Source: a virus. From it: a stretch of DNA of 64,000 nt. Under the pieces are notes generated by a model. The model did not search any database and was not told where the DNA came from. It worked only from the letters and a program-made list of their open reading frames with translations. Positions 9,749-18,339 of this stretch are shown in pieces. Location of the stretch: positions 1 to 64,000 of IMG/VR virus record IMGVR_UViG_3300032893_000017; one strand, written 5' to 3'. Both the position numbers and the translations under genes were made by a program. Positions within the stretch are counted from its first letter, which is position 1, and the number at the start of each line of letters is the position of its first letter.

Positions 9749-10076
9749 TGTTGAATTTCCCCTTCTCTAATTTTTCTATCTCTGCTTTCTTTAAAGTTGC
9801 AGCATATTTTTTAATCTCTAGTTCTATTTGTTCATTTGACATATTCTGTTTCTTAAATACTGTTCTCATTGTTCTGATTCTATCTTTTGGAACTAGATCT
9901 AAAGGATTCTTTCCTTTTACTTCTTCTATCTGGGTATTTATTGTAATAATTCTTTTCATTACTGCCAAATCTGGCATATCATTCAAACCCAGAAATATTG
10001 CTTCTTTTTGTTCCTCTTCTAAATCCAAAAACCTTCTATCTGTAGGAAGGATATTGAATTTATCCATTATCCACAA
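9741..10076 (-). CDS. tail assembly chaperone, downstream frame (probably made by frameshift)
   Basis: This frame encodes 111 residues of charged helical sequence ending in KKAEIEKLEKGKFNNV. It can start at TTG 10076 or at the ATG four codons on (MDKFNILPTD). Neither has a well-spaced ribosome site, and the frame stays open upstream to about 10129, through the end of the preceding gene. Together with its place just before the tape measure, this fits the second half of a gpG/gpGT-type chaperone pair made by ribosomal frameshifting. Independent initiation cannot be excluded. Confidence 0.75.
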   Translation of the reverse strand: MWIMDKFNILPTDRRFLDLEEEQKEAIFLGLNDMPDLAVMKRIITINTQIEEVKGKNPLDLVPKDRIRTMRTVFKKQNMSNEQIELEIKKYAATLKKAEIEKLEKGKFNNV

Positions 10077-10092
10077 ATCCAGAAAGTTCTCT

Positions 10093-10132
10093 TCATCCTT
10101 CCATCTTTTTTGCGTTACTATTTTTTTTTAAA
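10093..10132 (-). promoter_or_regulatory. candidate programmed frameshift window (-2 or +1) in tail chaperone genes
   Basis: Zero-frame codons read AAT TTA AAA AAA AAT AGT AAC GCA AAA AAG ATG GAA GGA TGA. They contain T TTA AAA (10132-10126) inside a run of nine A, and A AAA AAG (10111-10105). A -1 slip at T TTA AAA meets TAG within three codons, but a -2 or +1 shift anywhere here enters the downstream chaperone frame, which is open across the whole window. Phage Mu is a known case of a -2 shift at this position. Confidence 0.6.
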
Positions 10133-10464
10133 TTTTCCTGAAATTGTCTTTCGGAATCTATGTAGAATTTATATAGTTCCCAAAGCAAGCCTTCATCGGG
10201 ACACTTATCAGCCCCATCCCACCAATCAGGCTTTGCTACTATAACAGCATTAAGAGTGATTATCATTGTAATATAATCATAATCTTCAGGCTTAAATGAA
10301 TTTACATCCATTCCACCTGTAGCTCTCGCTATCCTTGTTATAATTTGGGATTTTTCTATAGGTAGAGGTATCTTAACTGAAAAAGTATCCTCACCTTTTG
10401 TTGTTTGAAATTCTCTTTCTGCGTTTGTAATTATAAGTTTTCTAAATTTAATTGTCTCTTCCAT
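10093..10464 (-). CDS. tail assembly chaperone, upstream frame
   Basis: A 123-residue protein between the tail tube gene and the tape measure, the position of phage lambda gpG-type chaperones. It begins MEETIKFRKLIITNAEREF and ends in a lysine/asparagine-rich tail coded by A-rich DNA. The tail codons include two heptamers of the X XXY YYZ slippery type. The TGA stop lies inside a stretch that is also open in the frame of the next gene. Confidence 0.8.
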   Translation of the reverse strand: MEETIKFRKLIITNAEREFQTTKGEDTFSVKIPLPIEKSQIITRIARATGGMDVNSFKPEDYDYITMIITLNAVIVAKPDWWDGADKCPDEGLLWELYKFYIDSERQFQENLKKNSNAKKMEG

Positions 10465-10485
10465 TTCATGCTCCTTGGTTTATTA

Positions 10486-10968
10486 TTAACTTACTTCCAT
10501 GGGTTTCACATTCTTGCATCTCCATCTAGTTGCTTTTGTAGCTAGTGCATTAGCATCCAAAGTTGTTGCTTTTCCTCCACATTTACATCCTTGAAGAATA
10601 TAAAGTGTTTTTCCTGTTGCCAGGTCTATTACTTCAAATTCTGTCAATTTTGTGGTTAGTATAGTTGCTCTTTCTGGTGTTGGTAAAGCTCCTTCTATCT
10701 GTCCACCGGACAAAACAAAGGATCCAACATTAAAAGATGCTGTATAACCCATAGATTTAAAATCTCTATCCCCATGAAAACCTAGCGTCCTGATTCCTTG
10801 CAGCTCAAAATCTTCGTCCCAATCTATACCGGTTGCGTAGGCTATTATCTTTCCCTGAAAGCGAACTACTGCATCCAGACCTGCCATTACTGGTGTATCT
10901 GATGCATATTTAAACTTTCCAAAAAGTATTCCAATTATCAATTGAAAAAATATCTTTAAAAATTTCAT
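10486..10968 (-). CDS. tail tube protein
   Basis: A 160-residue protein directly downstream of the sheath, with the beta-rich sequence expected of a contractile-tail tube subunit (GLDAVVRFQGKII, TASFNVGSFVLSGG, FEVIDLATGKTLY). A strong AAAGGAGGT site fixes the start at 10968. The first 27 residues, MKFLKIFFQLIIGILFGKF and following, are therefore translated and are unusually hydrophobic for a tube protein. The extension may be removed, may line the tube, or may be an assembly signal. Two cysteines lie in a CKCGG turn near 129-133. Confidence 0.8.
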   Translation of the reverse strand: MKFLKIFFQLIIGILFGKFKYASDTPVMAGLDAVVRFQGKIIAYATGIDWDEDFELQGIRTLGFHGDRDFKSMGYTASFNVGSFVLSGGQIEGALPTPERATILTTKLTEFEVIDLATGKTLYILQGCKCGGKATTLDANALATKATRWRCKNVKPMEVS

Positions 10969-10995
10969 CTTTACCTCCTTTCTATATTAAAGACT

Positions 10996-12993
10996 TTATG
11001 ATGGTATTTGTCCAATTACCACAAAGTTTGCTGTGGTAAGTATAAAGTTGATTGTAATTACTATGGTTGCTTCATAAGTTATTTTGAAAACATCTCCAGT
11101 AATAGTGAATTGAACATTCCTGTAAGCATTTCCAAATTGAGGATCTACTACAAAATATCCTTGTTCTACATAATAATCAAGTCTTGAAATTGCTGCATTC
11201 TTTAAGCTTTCTAATGCAGTTGCATCTCCGGGTTCCCCTATTCTTGATTCTACATATTGTCTATGATCCTTTGTTATGAACAATGACAGTCTTACTCCCT
11301 GCCATTCGTTTAATATTAGATCTGCTGTTTGGTATGTTGTTATTGCTCTTACTGTTCTTATTCCTCCTTGATTTGAGGATTCTGCTACCATTACTCCTGC
11401 TCTTATAAATGCTATCTTTTCTGGTGGAGTATATTTTCTTGTTGCTTTAATTGCATTTATCATTTTGTTTGTTGGAGAGAATGTTACCAAATTACCTGCT
11501 GCCATTCCTAAAATCTCGCAAGCCTTATAGTAAGCATCCCATGTTTGAAGAATTCCATTTTTGTCATACCTTTGGATTCCTGTACCACAATATCCTGCTA
11601 ATGAATTGTTTATTGCTTGTGCATTTGATTTTATTGTATCATCTGGATCTGTTAATCCACACCCAAAACATGCTTGTCTTTCATTTCTTCCTATTATACC
11701 TGACATATAGGTACAATGTGCTGATACAGCTGATTGAATTCCTAAATCACTTGTCATAACTCCTAGTAATGAAAGATCTACTGCCATACATATTTGATCT
11801 AATGCATCTTGGTAATCTTGTGTTACTGGAGTATTTCCTTCCACTCCTCCTGTTAAGAAAACATAATCAGCATCTGCTGTTGGAAGTCTTCTTACTGCTG
11901 CTGTATGTAAAGTAGCAACTAGGATTGAGGAATTAGCATTTATTTGATCTATAATTTCTTGCAGTGTTGCACATATTGTCTTTTGAGTTTTGATACTTAA
12001 TGCATCTGCTACTAGAATTTTATCTAGTTTTGAAACTAATTTTGTACCGTCGCCTATAAGTGCAACAGAATATTTTGTAAGTGTTTGTAGATAAGCTACC
12101 AAGTTTCCTACTGTATCATATCCAGTTAAATCTACTCCTATATTGTCTGCTGGAGTATCTGCTGAAGACATTGTCAACATTCCACTCTTGAAAAAGAAAG
12201 TCTTGCCTGAATTAGCATTCGTTATATGTTGATCTATTGTAATACTGGTATCTGTTACTATAGAAACAACTACACCAACAACAGGTCCAGTTATGTCTGC
12301 TGTTCCTCCTGCATATAATACCATTCCTGGTACTATTCCAGTGGTACTTGTTGTAGTTATTGTAGGAGAATCTCCACTGTTAGCTCCTGTTATTGTTACC
12401 AATACTTGAGTGCCTGGATCTAAAGCTACAACACAAGCAGCACCATTACCCGTATATTGTATTGAAAACATCTGATCAATAATGTCGTCAATAGTAATTG
12501 TAGTATCTTCTATTTTTGCTACTACTTTATAGCTGTTAGCAACATTTGTTCCTGCTGATATTTTTGTCCTGATTTGATTTGTATACAACCCATAATCTTT
12601 AGATTTAATATCTAAAACTGCTGCTGATTCTGTGTTAAGAACAGTCCTTGATGACTGTGTTGCCTTGTTGACTCTTATAACCCCTACCTGTGAAGGTCCA
12701 TTTACACCTTCTTGATTGGATGGAGTAAGAGCAAATAATGCTCCATAGTAAGCAGGTCCATCTCTAAGAATTGCATTTAATTCTAGAGTATTACTTACCC
12801 AATTTATTCTATCCTCTGGGTTTGGATAATCTGTTGTTGCATTGAATGGAATACCTGCTCTGCATTCCCCTATCAATACTATACCTGAACTTGTTGCTCC
12901 TCCAGTTGCATTTCCTTTGGTATTACGCTTAGAATAGGCGCCTGGAATATATAGATCTTGTCCTTCCCATGAGACTGCTAATACACCTGACAT
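10996..12993 (-). CDS. tail sheath protein
   Basis: At 665 residues this is the contractile sheath subunit. The C-terminal third carries the conserved sheath features: VRAITTYQT (about 547-555), then LFITKDHRQYVESRIGEP, then a final beta region with ITYEATIVITINFI. Residues 177-340 hold an inserted domain (SIQYTGNGAACVVALDP ... LTGYDTVGNLVAYLQTL ... ALSIKTQK) that recurs in the neck protein at 14812-16284. In the sheath copy an extra segment of about 80 residues interrupts it. A strong ribosome site precedes the ATG. Confidence 0.93.
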   Translation of the reverse strand: MSGVLAVSWEGQDLYIPGAYSKRNTKGNATGGATSSGIVLIGECRAGIPFNATTDYPNPEDRINWVSNTLELNAILRDGPAYYGALFALTPSNQEGVNGPSQVGVIRVNKATQSSRTVLNTESAAVLDIKSKDYGLYTNQIRTKISAGTNVANSYKVVAKIEDTTITIDDIIDQMFSIQYTGNGAACVVALDPGTQVLVTITGANSGDSPTITTTSTTGIVPGMVLYAGGTADITGPVVGVVVSIVTDTSITIDQHITNANSGKTFFFKSGMLTMSSADTPADNIGVDLTGYDTVGNLVAYLQTLTKYSVALIGDGTKLVSKLDKILVADALSIKTQKTICATLQEIIDQINANSSILVATLHTAAVRRLPTADADYVFLTGGVEGNTPVTQDYQDALDQICMAVDLSLLGVMTSDLGIQSAVSAHCTYMSGIIGRNERQACFGCGLTDPDDTIKSNAQAINNSLAGYCGTGIQRYDKNGILQTWDAYYKACEILGMAAGNLVTFSPTNKMINAIKATRKYTPPEKIAFIRAGVMVAESSNQGGIRTVRAITTYQTADLILNEWQGVRLSLFITKDHRQYVESRIGEPGDATALESLKNAAISRLDYYVEQGYFVVDPQFGNAYRNVQFTITGDVFKITYEATIVITINFILTTANFVVIGQIPS

Positions 12994-13005
12994 TTTTTAC
13001 CTCCT

Positions 13006-13278
13006 TTATTTGTTAATTGGTCTTGTCAAATATGTTTGAAGAAGTTGTTCCCAATTAGAAATTGTTCTTTTTTCTGCTGGGTCGTTCTTCTGCATGTGAA
13101 TATGCCATGCTTTAAATCCGGCTCTCATTGATACACTGGATTTTGTTTTTGCATTTTCTTCCAGAAATGTTTCCATCATATATTTAGTTTCTGGTTTCAA
13201 CTGTATAACTGGTTCTTGTTTTACTTCCTCTTTAGGATTTATATCCACAGAGGAGTTATCTAAATCTTTCTTTGCCAT
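13006..13278 (-). CDS. small protein before the sheath, unknown
   Basis: Ninety residues: an acidic disordered N-terminus (about 1-28), then a helical region with ETKYMMETFLEE, RAGFKAWHIHMQKN and NWEQLLQTYLTRP. It is the only gene between the presumed tail terminator and the sheath. The compact C-terminal region rich in W, H and Q resembles small neck-zone proteins of contractile phages, but I do not recognise a family. Confidence 0.7.
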   Translation of the reverse strand: MAKKDLDNSSVDINPKEEVKQEPVIQLKPETKYMMETFLEENAKTKSSVSMRAGFKAWHIHMQKNDPAEKRTISNWEQLLQTYLTRPINK

Positions 13279-13279
13279 T

Positions 13280-14050
13280 CTATCCTCCTATTGACTTAAA
13301 AATTGGTTTTGATTCTGGATAAGGAGACTTTATAGACTCCTCTACAGATTTTATTGTATCCAAAGAATCGTCTACAATTATTTGATGATGGGTGTTGATG
13401 AAAGTAATTGTGAATTCTCCTCCATAGAGTGTGGTATTGAATTCAAAATTATAAATCGCTCCTGTTCCCTTTATTTTTAGATTCTTTACTCCATCTTTTG
13501 ATATATCATGTTTGATTCTTTTTAATAGATCTCTTACTACCACATAAAGTATTCTTGTAATCTCCCAATGATCTGACCAAATACTTATTGCTAATTGAAC
13601 GTCTTCTAAGTAAGACATTTTCTTACTCCAAAGCTTGTCTGTTCCTTTAGCTGTTTTCATTGCTTGGAGATTTGTTAAGTTTGTTTTTGATAAAATACTT
13701 CCTTGAGAAAACCTGTTTTTTATATCTATTGCTGATTCATTGTTTATAAAATCCTGTGTAATTTCTTCATTTCTATTTCCTGAACCCAAGAATTGCTGTC
13801 CTGCCTCGTCATCACTTGTAAGTTCTACACCTATTGCTGGCAATATAGAAGTATAGTTTCCTTGTTCATCTGCATTAAGCATATTACCATATTCTAGAGC
13901 TAAAGGATGGCAATTTTGAATGGAGGGAATATCCCCCATATAGTTATTGGTTAATTCAGATAATCCATATTCAGCAATATGGTCTACCATATACTTGATG
14001 AAGTAATTGATTTCTTCCACTGCGAATTTTACAATAGGAATTGTTGCCAT
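13280..14050 (-). CDS. probable tail terminator / sheath-completion protein
   Basis: A 256-residue protein with no motif I can name. It has an N-terminal helix, a long middle loop region and a C-terminal beta region (GAIYNFEFNTTLYGGEFTITF). Terminator proteins that cap the tail usually lie exactly here, between the HK97 gp10-like neck protein and the sheath. It starts one base into the stop of the preceding gene. The call is from position only. Confidence 0.6.
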   Translation of the reverse strand: MATIPIVKFAVEEINYFIKYMVDHIAEYGLSELTNNYMGDIPSIQNCHPLALEYGNMLNADEQGNYTSILPAIGVELTSDDEAGQQFLGSGNRNEEITQDFINNESAIDIKNRFSQGSILSKTNLTNLQAMKTAKGTDKLWSKKMSYLEDVQLAISIWSDHWEITRILYVVVRDLLKRIKHDISKDGVKNLKIKGTGAIYNFEFNTTLYGGEFTITFINTHHQIIVDDSLDTIKSVEESIKSPYPESKPIFKSIGG

Positions 14051-14802
14051 TATCCTGCCTCTTTCATCAATCTTTTTAAACCTACTTCTATTGTTTCTAT
14101 AGAAACTTTCTTTACTCTTCCAGGTATCATTTGTCCAACTGATGGATATATTTCTACAGCTTTAGAGCCTGGGTAAAACCATCCTTTACTTCTTTGAGTT
14201 ACTACTCTAAACGTTCCGTATCCACCAAACTTGGATTTTCCTAGTCCTTCATAATGCCCTGCTAAAATATCTTGCTTTTCTTTCTTTGTTGTATTTTTAT
14301 CTGGTTTTATATTTTGTGTATTTATTAGGAATTTACCTATTGGAAGCTGTTTTACCTTTGCATATAGTACACTGGGTATAGGAGTTCCCATGTGCTGAGT
14401 TCCTGGAGTTCCTTTTCTCATAAATATTACTCTATATAGTTCTCCAGTCTCTTCATTCCTTTTTGCTCCCTTTCCTAACAATCCACCTTTAGGTCCTTTA
14501 TTTTGTTTCATGTCAAATCTTTTAATTCCTTTTTCTATCCAAAAAGCATATTTAGAATCAGTAAATATCTCTGATGTTAATTCTGCTCCTTTTGCATCTC
14601 TTATTTGTATTGAACTTGCATATTGTCTTTTCCATCCCATTTTAGCATTAGACTTCAAAATCTGTTGCATCCATACTGATCTGATGTCATTACTTAAAGC
14701 TCTTAATAGAAATCTGGCATATAATTTAAAATTTTGTGGAGACATCTTTTTAAACATCTTATCTAGCTCTTTACTATCTTGTGATAGTTTATATAGCATC
14801 AT
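14050..14802 (-). CDS. HK97 gp10-like neck / tail completion protein
   Basis: A 250-residue protein. The central segment YASSIQIRDAKGAELTSEIF followed by YAFWIEKGIKRFDM resembles the part of HK97 gp10-type proteins where a conserved Y..YVE.GT-like loop occurs. The basic GPKGGLLGKGAKRN loop and the helical N-terminus also fit a ring protein that joins head to tail. It overlaps the next gene by one base. The assignment is moderate and supported by order: adaptor, neck, terminator, sheath. Confidence 0.65.
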   Translation of the reverse strand: MMLYKLSQDSKELDKMFKKMSPQNFKLYARFLLRALSNDIRSVWMQQILKSNAKMGWKRQYASSIQIRDAKGAELTSEIFTDSKYAFWIEKGIKRFDMKQNKGPKGGLLGKGAKRNEETGELYRVIFMRKGTPGTQHMGTPIPSVLYAKVKQLPIGKFLINTQNIKPDKNTTKKEKQDILAGHYEGLGKSKFGGYGTFRVVTQRSKGWFYPGSKAVEIYPSVGQMIPGRVKKVSIETIEVGLKRLMKEAG

Positions 14803-14811
14803 TTTCTATTC

Positions 14812-16284
14812 CTATGGATTTATTTCTAAATCCTTTAAAGTTAATTTGTTACATAAACGAGCATAAGCTCTAAAAGGATAACGACGATTTCCTACATTGA
14901 CATTTTGAGTCTCTGCTCTGTATATCATGTAAGTAGGACGATATAAATAATTCACTCCATATTTCTTTCCTGCTGCTGGTTTTGTATTTGTTGTCCATAC
15001 CAAATTATTGTATTCTCTCAATTCAAATTGGGTAGGAGTATAAACATTACCGTCTTCATCTTCTATCTTGTCTACAATTTCTGTTACATCAAAAGCAGGA
15101 AGTTCATCAAAATCTGCACGTCCTCGAATAATAAGTGCTTGTCCTTTTAAGATAGTGGACATTACACTAAACAAATCTCCTCTAGATACAAACATAGAAC
15201 CTAGAAGAGTTAACATAACATCACCTATCTTAATATCCTCTGCCATCTTTTCTAAAGGATTGTCCAACTTTACTCTTGCTACCATAGCAAGAACTGGTTT
15301 GACATATATATAATCTACTTCCAATACATCAGTAATAAGAGGAGGGGTTTCTGTAGCCTTTAGATTCTTAACTGTTTTGATGTCTAAATTATCTCCGGAA
15401 GTTATTGCATTCAGCTTTGTTGTCAATATCCCTGTAGCACCTAATAATGTTGCTGAATAAGAAGAAATCGTGTTAATGTAATTTACAAGATCTCCTATTG
15501 TCATGTAACCAGACAAAGTAATATTTAAATTCTCCCCTCCAGGTCCTCCCATCACAGTTGTAGCAAGGCTTCCAACTGGGTTTATAGTTAAATTGCAGGC
15601 TGTTCCTGTTCCTGTATATTGTATTGAAAGAACATTTCCTAAATCACTTTGTATTGCTATAAGACTTTTATTAAAATAATCTAATGTATAAGTAAGATCT
15701 TGAGTTTTATTATATATTCTAGAAACAGAAATTATATCCCCGTAGATTTGTAAGGGGTTTGATGTTTCTTTTGTTGTATCTATTTCTGATGCTAGAGTAT
15801 ATAATAAGTAATCCAATCCCAGGTGCATTGAATTTTCATTTGTTACCTGTTCACTGTTCTGATATTTATAGGTTACTTTTAATGGTTCAAAATAATGTGC
15901 TAATTTTCCATTGTCTACAAGTTTAATTGAATTACTGCTGATTGCTTCCACATCATAGAAAACATTTCCTCCATAAGCTGGAGCCAAAAACTTCTGAACT
16001 TTTTCTACTGATGAAACAGGAACCCAATAAGGGTATACATAACCATCATCATAGTGCGGTGAATTTTCTTCCAATACTTGTATATCACTCTGGAAGAAAG
16101 TCCTGTAGCCCTTGCCTTTGCAAAGACTACAGAACAAATCTGCTTTACCATTTTTAATGCAGGCACATTTTCTAGCATGAAGCAATCTTACAAACTGTCC
16201 TTGACGATTGAGGGTTTGTTCATGTAGATCAGGACGTCCTCTGATGATTATAGCATCTGTTCCTGCATTCCTGTTAGTAGCCAT
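14812..16284 (-). CDS. neck protein with zinc-knuckle N-terminus and sheath-like inserted domain
   Basis: A 490-residue protein. The N-terminus has a four-cysteine cluster CACIKNGKADLFCSLCKGKG (40-59), a likely zinc knuckle. Residues 219-305 (SIQYTGTGTACNLTINP ... LSGYMTIGDLVNYINTI ... NLDIKTVK) closely match residues 177-340 of the tail sheath, minus the sheath's extra loop. The flanking parts read as one structural protein, with a C-terminal GRADFDELPAFDVTEIVD and YRPTYMIYRAETQ. Its place among neck genes suggests a head-tail joining or neck-decorating role. I do not recognise the core family. Confidence 0.65.
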   Translation of the reverse strand: MATNRNAGTDAIIIRGRPDLHEQTLNRQGQFVRLLHARKCACIKNGKADLFCSLCKGKGYRTFFQSDIQVLEENSPHYDDGYVYPYWVPVSSVEKVQKFLAPAYGGNVFYDVEAISSNSIKLVDNGKLAHYFEPLKVTYKYQNSEQVTNENSMHLGLDYLLYTLASEIDTTKETSNPLQIYGDIISVSRIYNKTQDLTYTLDYFNKSLIAIQSDLGNVLSIQYTGTGTACNLTINPVGSLATTVMGGPGGENLNITLSGYMTIGDLVNYINTISSYSATLLGATGILTTKLNAITSGDNLDIKTVKNLKATETPPLITDVLEVDYIYVKPVLAMVARVKLDNPLEKMAEDIKIGDVMLTLLGSMFVSRGDLFSVMSTILKGQALIIRGRADFDELPAFDVTEIVDKIEDEDGNVYTPTQFELREYNNLVWTTNTKPAAGKKYGVNYLYRPTYMIYRAETQNVNVGNRRYPFRAYARLCNKLTLKDLEINP

Positions 16285-16306
16285 TCAATAACTCCTTTAA
16301 ATAAGT

Positions 16307-16324
16307 GGGGGAATTTCTTCCCCC
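16307..16324 (-). other. very stable GAAA-tetraloop hairpin between neck and decoration genes
   Basis: On the minus strand GGGGGAA-GAAA-TTCCCCC, a perfect 7-bp stem with a GNRA-type loop, lies 12 bases before the ribosome site of the 490-residue neck gene. No T run follows, so it is not a classical terminator. It may block 3' exonucleases or mark a processing site. A second weaker pairing (CTCCT/AGGAG) lies just upstream. Confidence 0.7.
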
Positions 16325-16364
16325 TACTCCTGAGACATGGAAAGAAAACCAAGGAGCTATGAAA

Positions 16365-16814
16365 CTATCGCTTTACAGCTAATATTGTCACGAGAGCAAT
16401 AGTATTACCTATTGTATCTCCTGCACATACTATTTCTAAAGTACCACCTTTAGCAATAGAAGAATATGCATTATCAATTGTTCCTGCTCTAGCCATTGTT
16501 TTATCAGTAGCACAGGTTATTGCATTTGTGATGTCATTTGTTCCATCAGTTATCTTTATGGTACCATTTGTTGAAGCACCTCTTGGTTGTATAATAACAT
16601 CAACAACTTCAAATGCATAAGGGGCTGCTGCATCAAATATTTTTATTGCAGCTGCACCTATAGTAACGTCATAAACAAAAGCTACTGGAATTGCTTTATA
16701 GTCTGTTGCTATACCAACCATTCTTGATTCTAATACTGCATTTGGAACGTTTTTTGGATCCACGATTCCTAAATTAGGACCTGGGTTGTTTAAATCATAA
16801 GTTGATTCACTCAT
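16365..16814 (-). CDS. probable head decoration or fibre protein
   Basis: A 149-residue protein with the composition of a capsid surface protein: few charges and many A, T, I and V in alternating strands (AIPVAFVYDVTIGAAAIKIF, VVDVIIQPRGAS, GTIKITDGTNDITNAI). It lies among head genes, between the beta-helix protein and the neck genes. Similar small beta proteins serve as head decoration or head fibres in other phages. The call is from composition and position. Confidence 0.55.
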   Translation of the reverse strand: MSESTYDLNNPGPNLGIVDPKNVPNAVLESRMVGIATDYKAIPVAFVYDVTIGAAAIKIFDAAAPYAFEVVDVIIQPRGASTNGTIKITDGTNDITNAITCATDKTMARAGTIDNAYSSIAKGGTLEIVCAGDTIGNTIALVTILAVKR

Positions 16815-17031
16815 TTAATCCTCCTTCTTTATTTTGTGAAGCTTCTGCTTCTAATCCAGATTTTACATCTGAATTTATTTGTTCTTTGAAATTCTCTTTT
16901 TCTTCTTTTGAAGCTTCTACTTTCAATAAAGGCTCTTCTAGAATCAATTCGAATTTCGTTGAATTACATTTTTCACATATATCATGTGTATCTGGTTGAA
17001 CTGTCATACAATTAAGACATTTTTTATTCAT
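16807..17031 (-). CDS. small zinc-ribbon protein
   Basis: Seventy-four residues. C5-x2-C8 and C19-x2-C22 (KCLNCM, ICEKCN) form a four-cysteine zinc ribbon. The acidic, lysine-rich remainder (about 30-74) is probably disordered or coiled. It overlaps the next gene by 8 bases. The function is unknown; small zinc ribbons in head operons may act as assembly adaptors. Confidence 0.75.
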   Translation of the reverse strand: MNKKCLNCMTVQPDTHDICEKCNSTKFELILEEPLLKVEASKEEKENFKEQINSDVKSGLEAEASQNKEGGLNE

Positions 17032-17042
17032 ATACTTTCCTT

Positions 17043-18044
17043 TTATTCTCTTGTGATCAATCCACCTTCTGAATAGTTTCTGCTCATCAATACAGTTGTT
17101 GGTACCTTTGCCTTTGCTTTTGCTGCTCCATAACCTGTAGATGTACCTGTATCAGCAAAGTTATTTCCTTCAAGTGTTCCAATACAACCTGTAAGATCTG
17201 CAAACCTTACAACAGAACCTGCTCCAATTGCTGGGAATGCTGTAAATGAATTATTTCTAATAATTACACCATTCATTCCACTACCTCCAGCAAGATATAA
17301 ATTACAATCTACACTTGCTGCTGGACCTGAAAAGATATTATCTTCTATAATAACATCTTGTGGTACTGAACCTCCAGTCCCTAACAACACAATATCCCCT
17401 ACATTTTTGTAGAATCTATTTCCTTGTATAAGAACCTGCCAAGCATTTCCCTGTGCTGACCACATAATTGCTCCACCTGTTCTTGCATCTGTTGCTGTTG
17501 TTCCTTTACAATTCTTAAAATGGTTGTTGACAATTGTAGTTCCAAATGCTACTTTGGTAGAACCATCATCGTCTAAAAGGATTCCTCCTCCGGTCGAACC
17601 TGCACCATTAAATCCTAAATTAGCTATTAGACAACCCGGTGCCCTTACTGTAAGTAATGGAGAACTTCCGGATCCTTTTTTAATTTCAGGTAATCCACCT
17701 TGAGTCCTACCCTTGTTATCTCCTATCAATGCTAATCCAAATTTTGCTGCTGGGATAATAAGGTTCTCTGCATAATCTACTGGGTCTGTTCCTCCTGCTG
17801 CTACAGTTGCTGCTTTAATAATAATAACATCTCTTGCACTAGCTGCATTTATTGCTGCTTGTATTGTAGCAAAAGGACTTAAAGCATCTCCTGCATTTGT
17901 ATCTGATCCATTTGTTTTATCTACATACCACTTGGTTACAAATAAACCAACTAGATTATTGTTTACTTGATCTATCCAGCTTCCAAGTTGTTCCAGCTTT
18001 AATGCAGGACAGCAATTATTTAATGATTTTAAAGTATCATTCAT
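17043..18044 (-). CDS. right-handed beta-helix protein in the head cluster
   Basis: A 333-residue protein. After an N-terminal linker, the segment KWYVDKTNGSDTNAGDALSP then FATIQAAINAA is the start typical of pectate-lyase-like parallel beta-helices. Repeating coils with N-ladders follow (VIIRNNSFTAF, VLIQGNRFYKN, VIIEDNIFSGP). No catalytic site is apparent. In the head cluster it is more likely a decoration or fibre trimer that binds glycans or stabilises the capsid than a depolymerase. It has a good AAAGGAGG ribosome site. Confidence 0.8.
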   Translation of the reverse strand: MNDTLKSLNNCCPALKLEQLGSWIDQVNNNLVGLFVTKWYVDKTNGSDTNAGDALSPFATIQAAINAASARDVIIIKAATVAAGGTDPVDYAENLIIPAAKFGLALIGDNKGRTQGGLPEIKKGSGSSPLLTVRAPGCLIANLGFNGAGSTGGGILLDDDGSTKVAFGTTIVNNHFKNCKGTTATDARTGGAIMWSAQGNAWQVLIQGNRFYKNVGDIVLLGTGGSVPQDVIIEDNIFSGPAASVDCNLYLAGGSGMNGVIIRNNSFTAFPAIGAGSVVRFADLTGCIGTLEGNNFADTGTSTGYGAAKAKAKVPTTVLMSRNYSEGGLITRE

Positions 18045-18086
18045 TTATTTATCCTCCTTTATTATATATTAATATGAATCAACGAT
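18045..18086 (-). promoter_or_regulatory. possible weak promoter overlapping a small hairpin
   Basis: Between two head genes the minus strand reads TTGAAT, 18 bases, then TATAAT just before AAAGGAGG. A 5-bp hairpin GAATC-GTT-GATTC overlaps the -35. The spacing is slightly long and the ribosome site is very close, so this may be chance in AT-rich DNA. Confidence 0.3.
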
Positions 18087-18329
18087 TCAATTTTTATTCT
18101 TTTTTTTCTCTTCCTTTAATTTCTTTAATCTTGCTTCTGCTTTTTTCTTTTCATCTTCTGATCCATGATGTTGTAAATCAGTTAATTTTCCCAGATCTGT
18201 TTCTTTATAGATATATTTGTTTCCTTCCTTGCGAAGATACTTATGACTTCTTGCTTTTAGCATTCCTTGATCATCTAATCCAAAAGACTTGAAGAAGTTG
18301 TTATCTTCATTTAAAAATGGCTGTTCCAT
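18087..18329 (-). CDS. small HKY-module protein (head cluster)
   Basis: An 80-residue protein. Its first 45 residues (FFKSFGLDDQGMLKA, then SHKYLRKEGNKYIYKE) are nearly the same as the start of the 109-residue protein at 37600-37929. The rest is a charged helix (DEKKKAEARLKKLKEEKKK). The HKYLRKEG..YIY.E motif recurs in the giant polyproteins at 35184-40564, and an FIKSF.DD..LKT stretch occurs in the prohead protease. It is probably an internal head or scaffold-associated protein. Confidence 0.75.
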   Translation of the reverse strand: MEQPFLNEDNNFFKSFGLDDQGMLKARSHKYLRKEGNKYIYKETDLGKLTDLQHHGSEDEKKKAEARLKKLKEEKKKNKN

Positions 18330-18339
18330 TAAAAACCTC

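Noticed and set aside
10126-10132. Classical -1 frameshift at T TTA AAA
   Set aside because: The -1 frame hits TAG within three codons, so it cannot reach the second chaperone frame.
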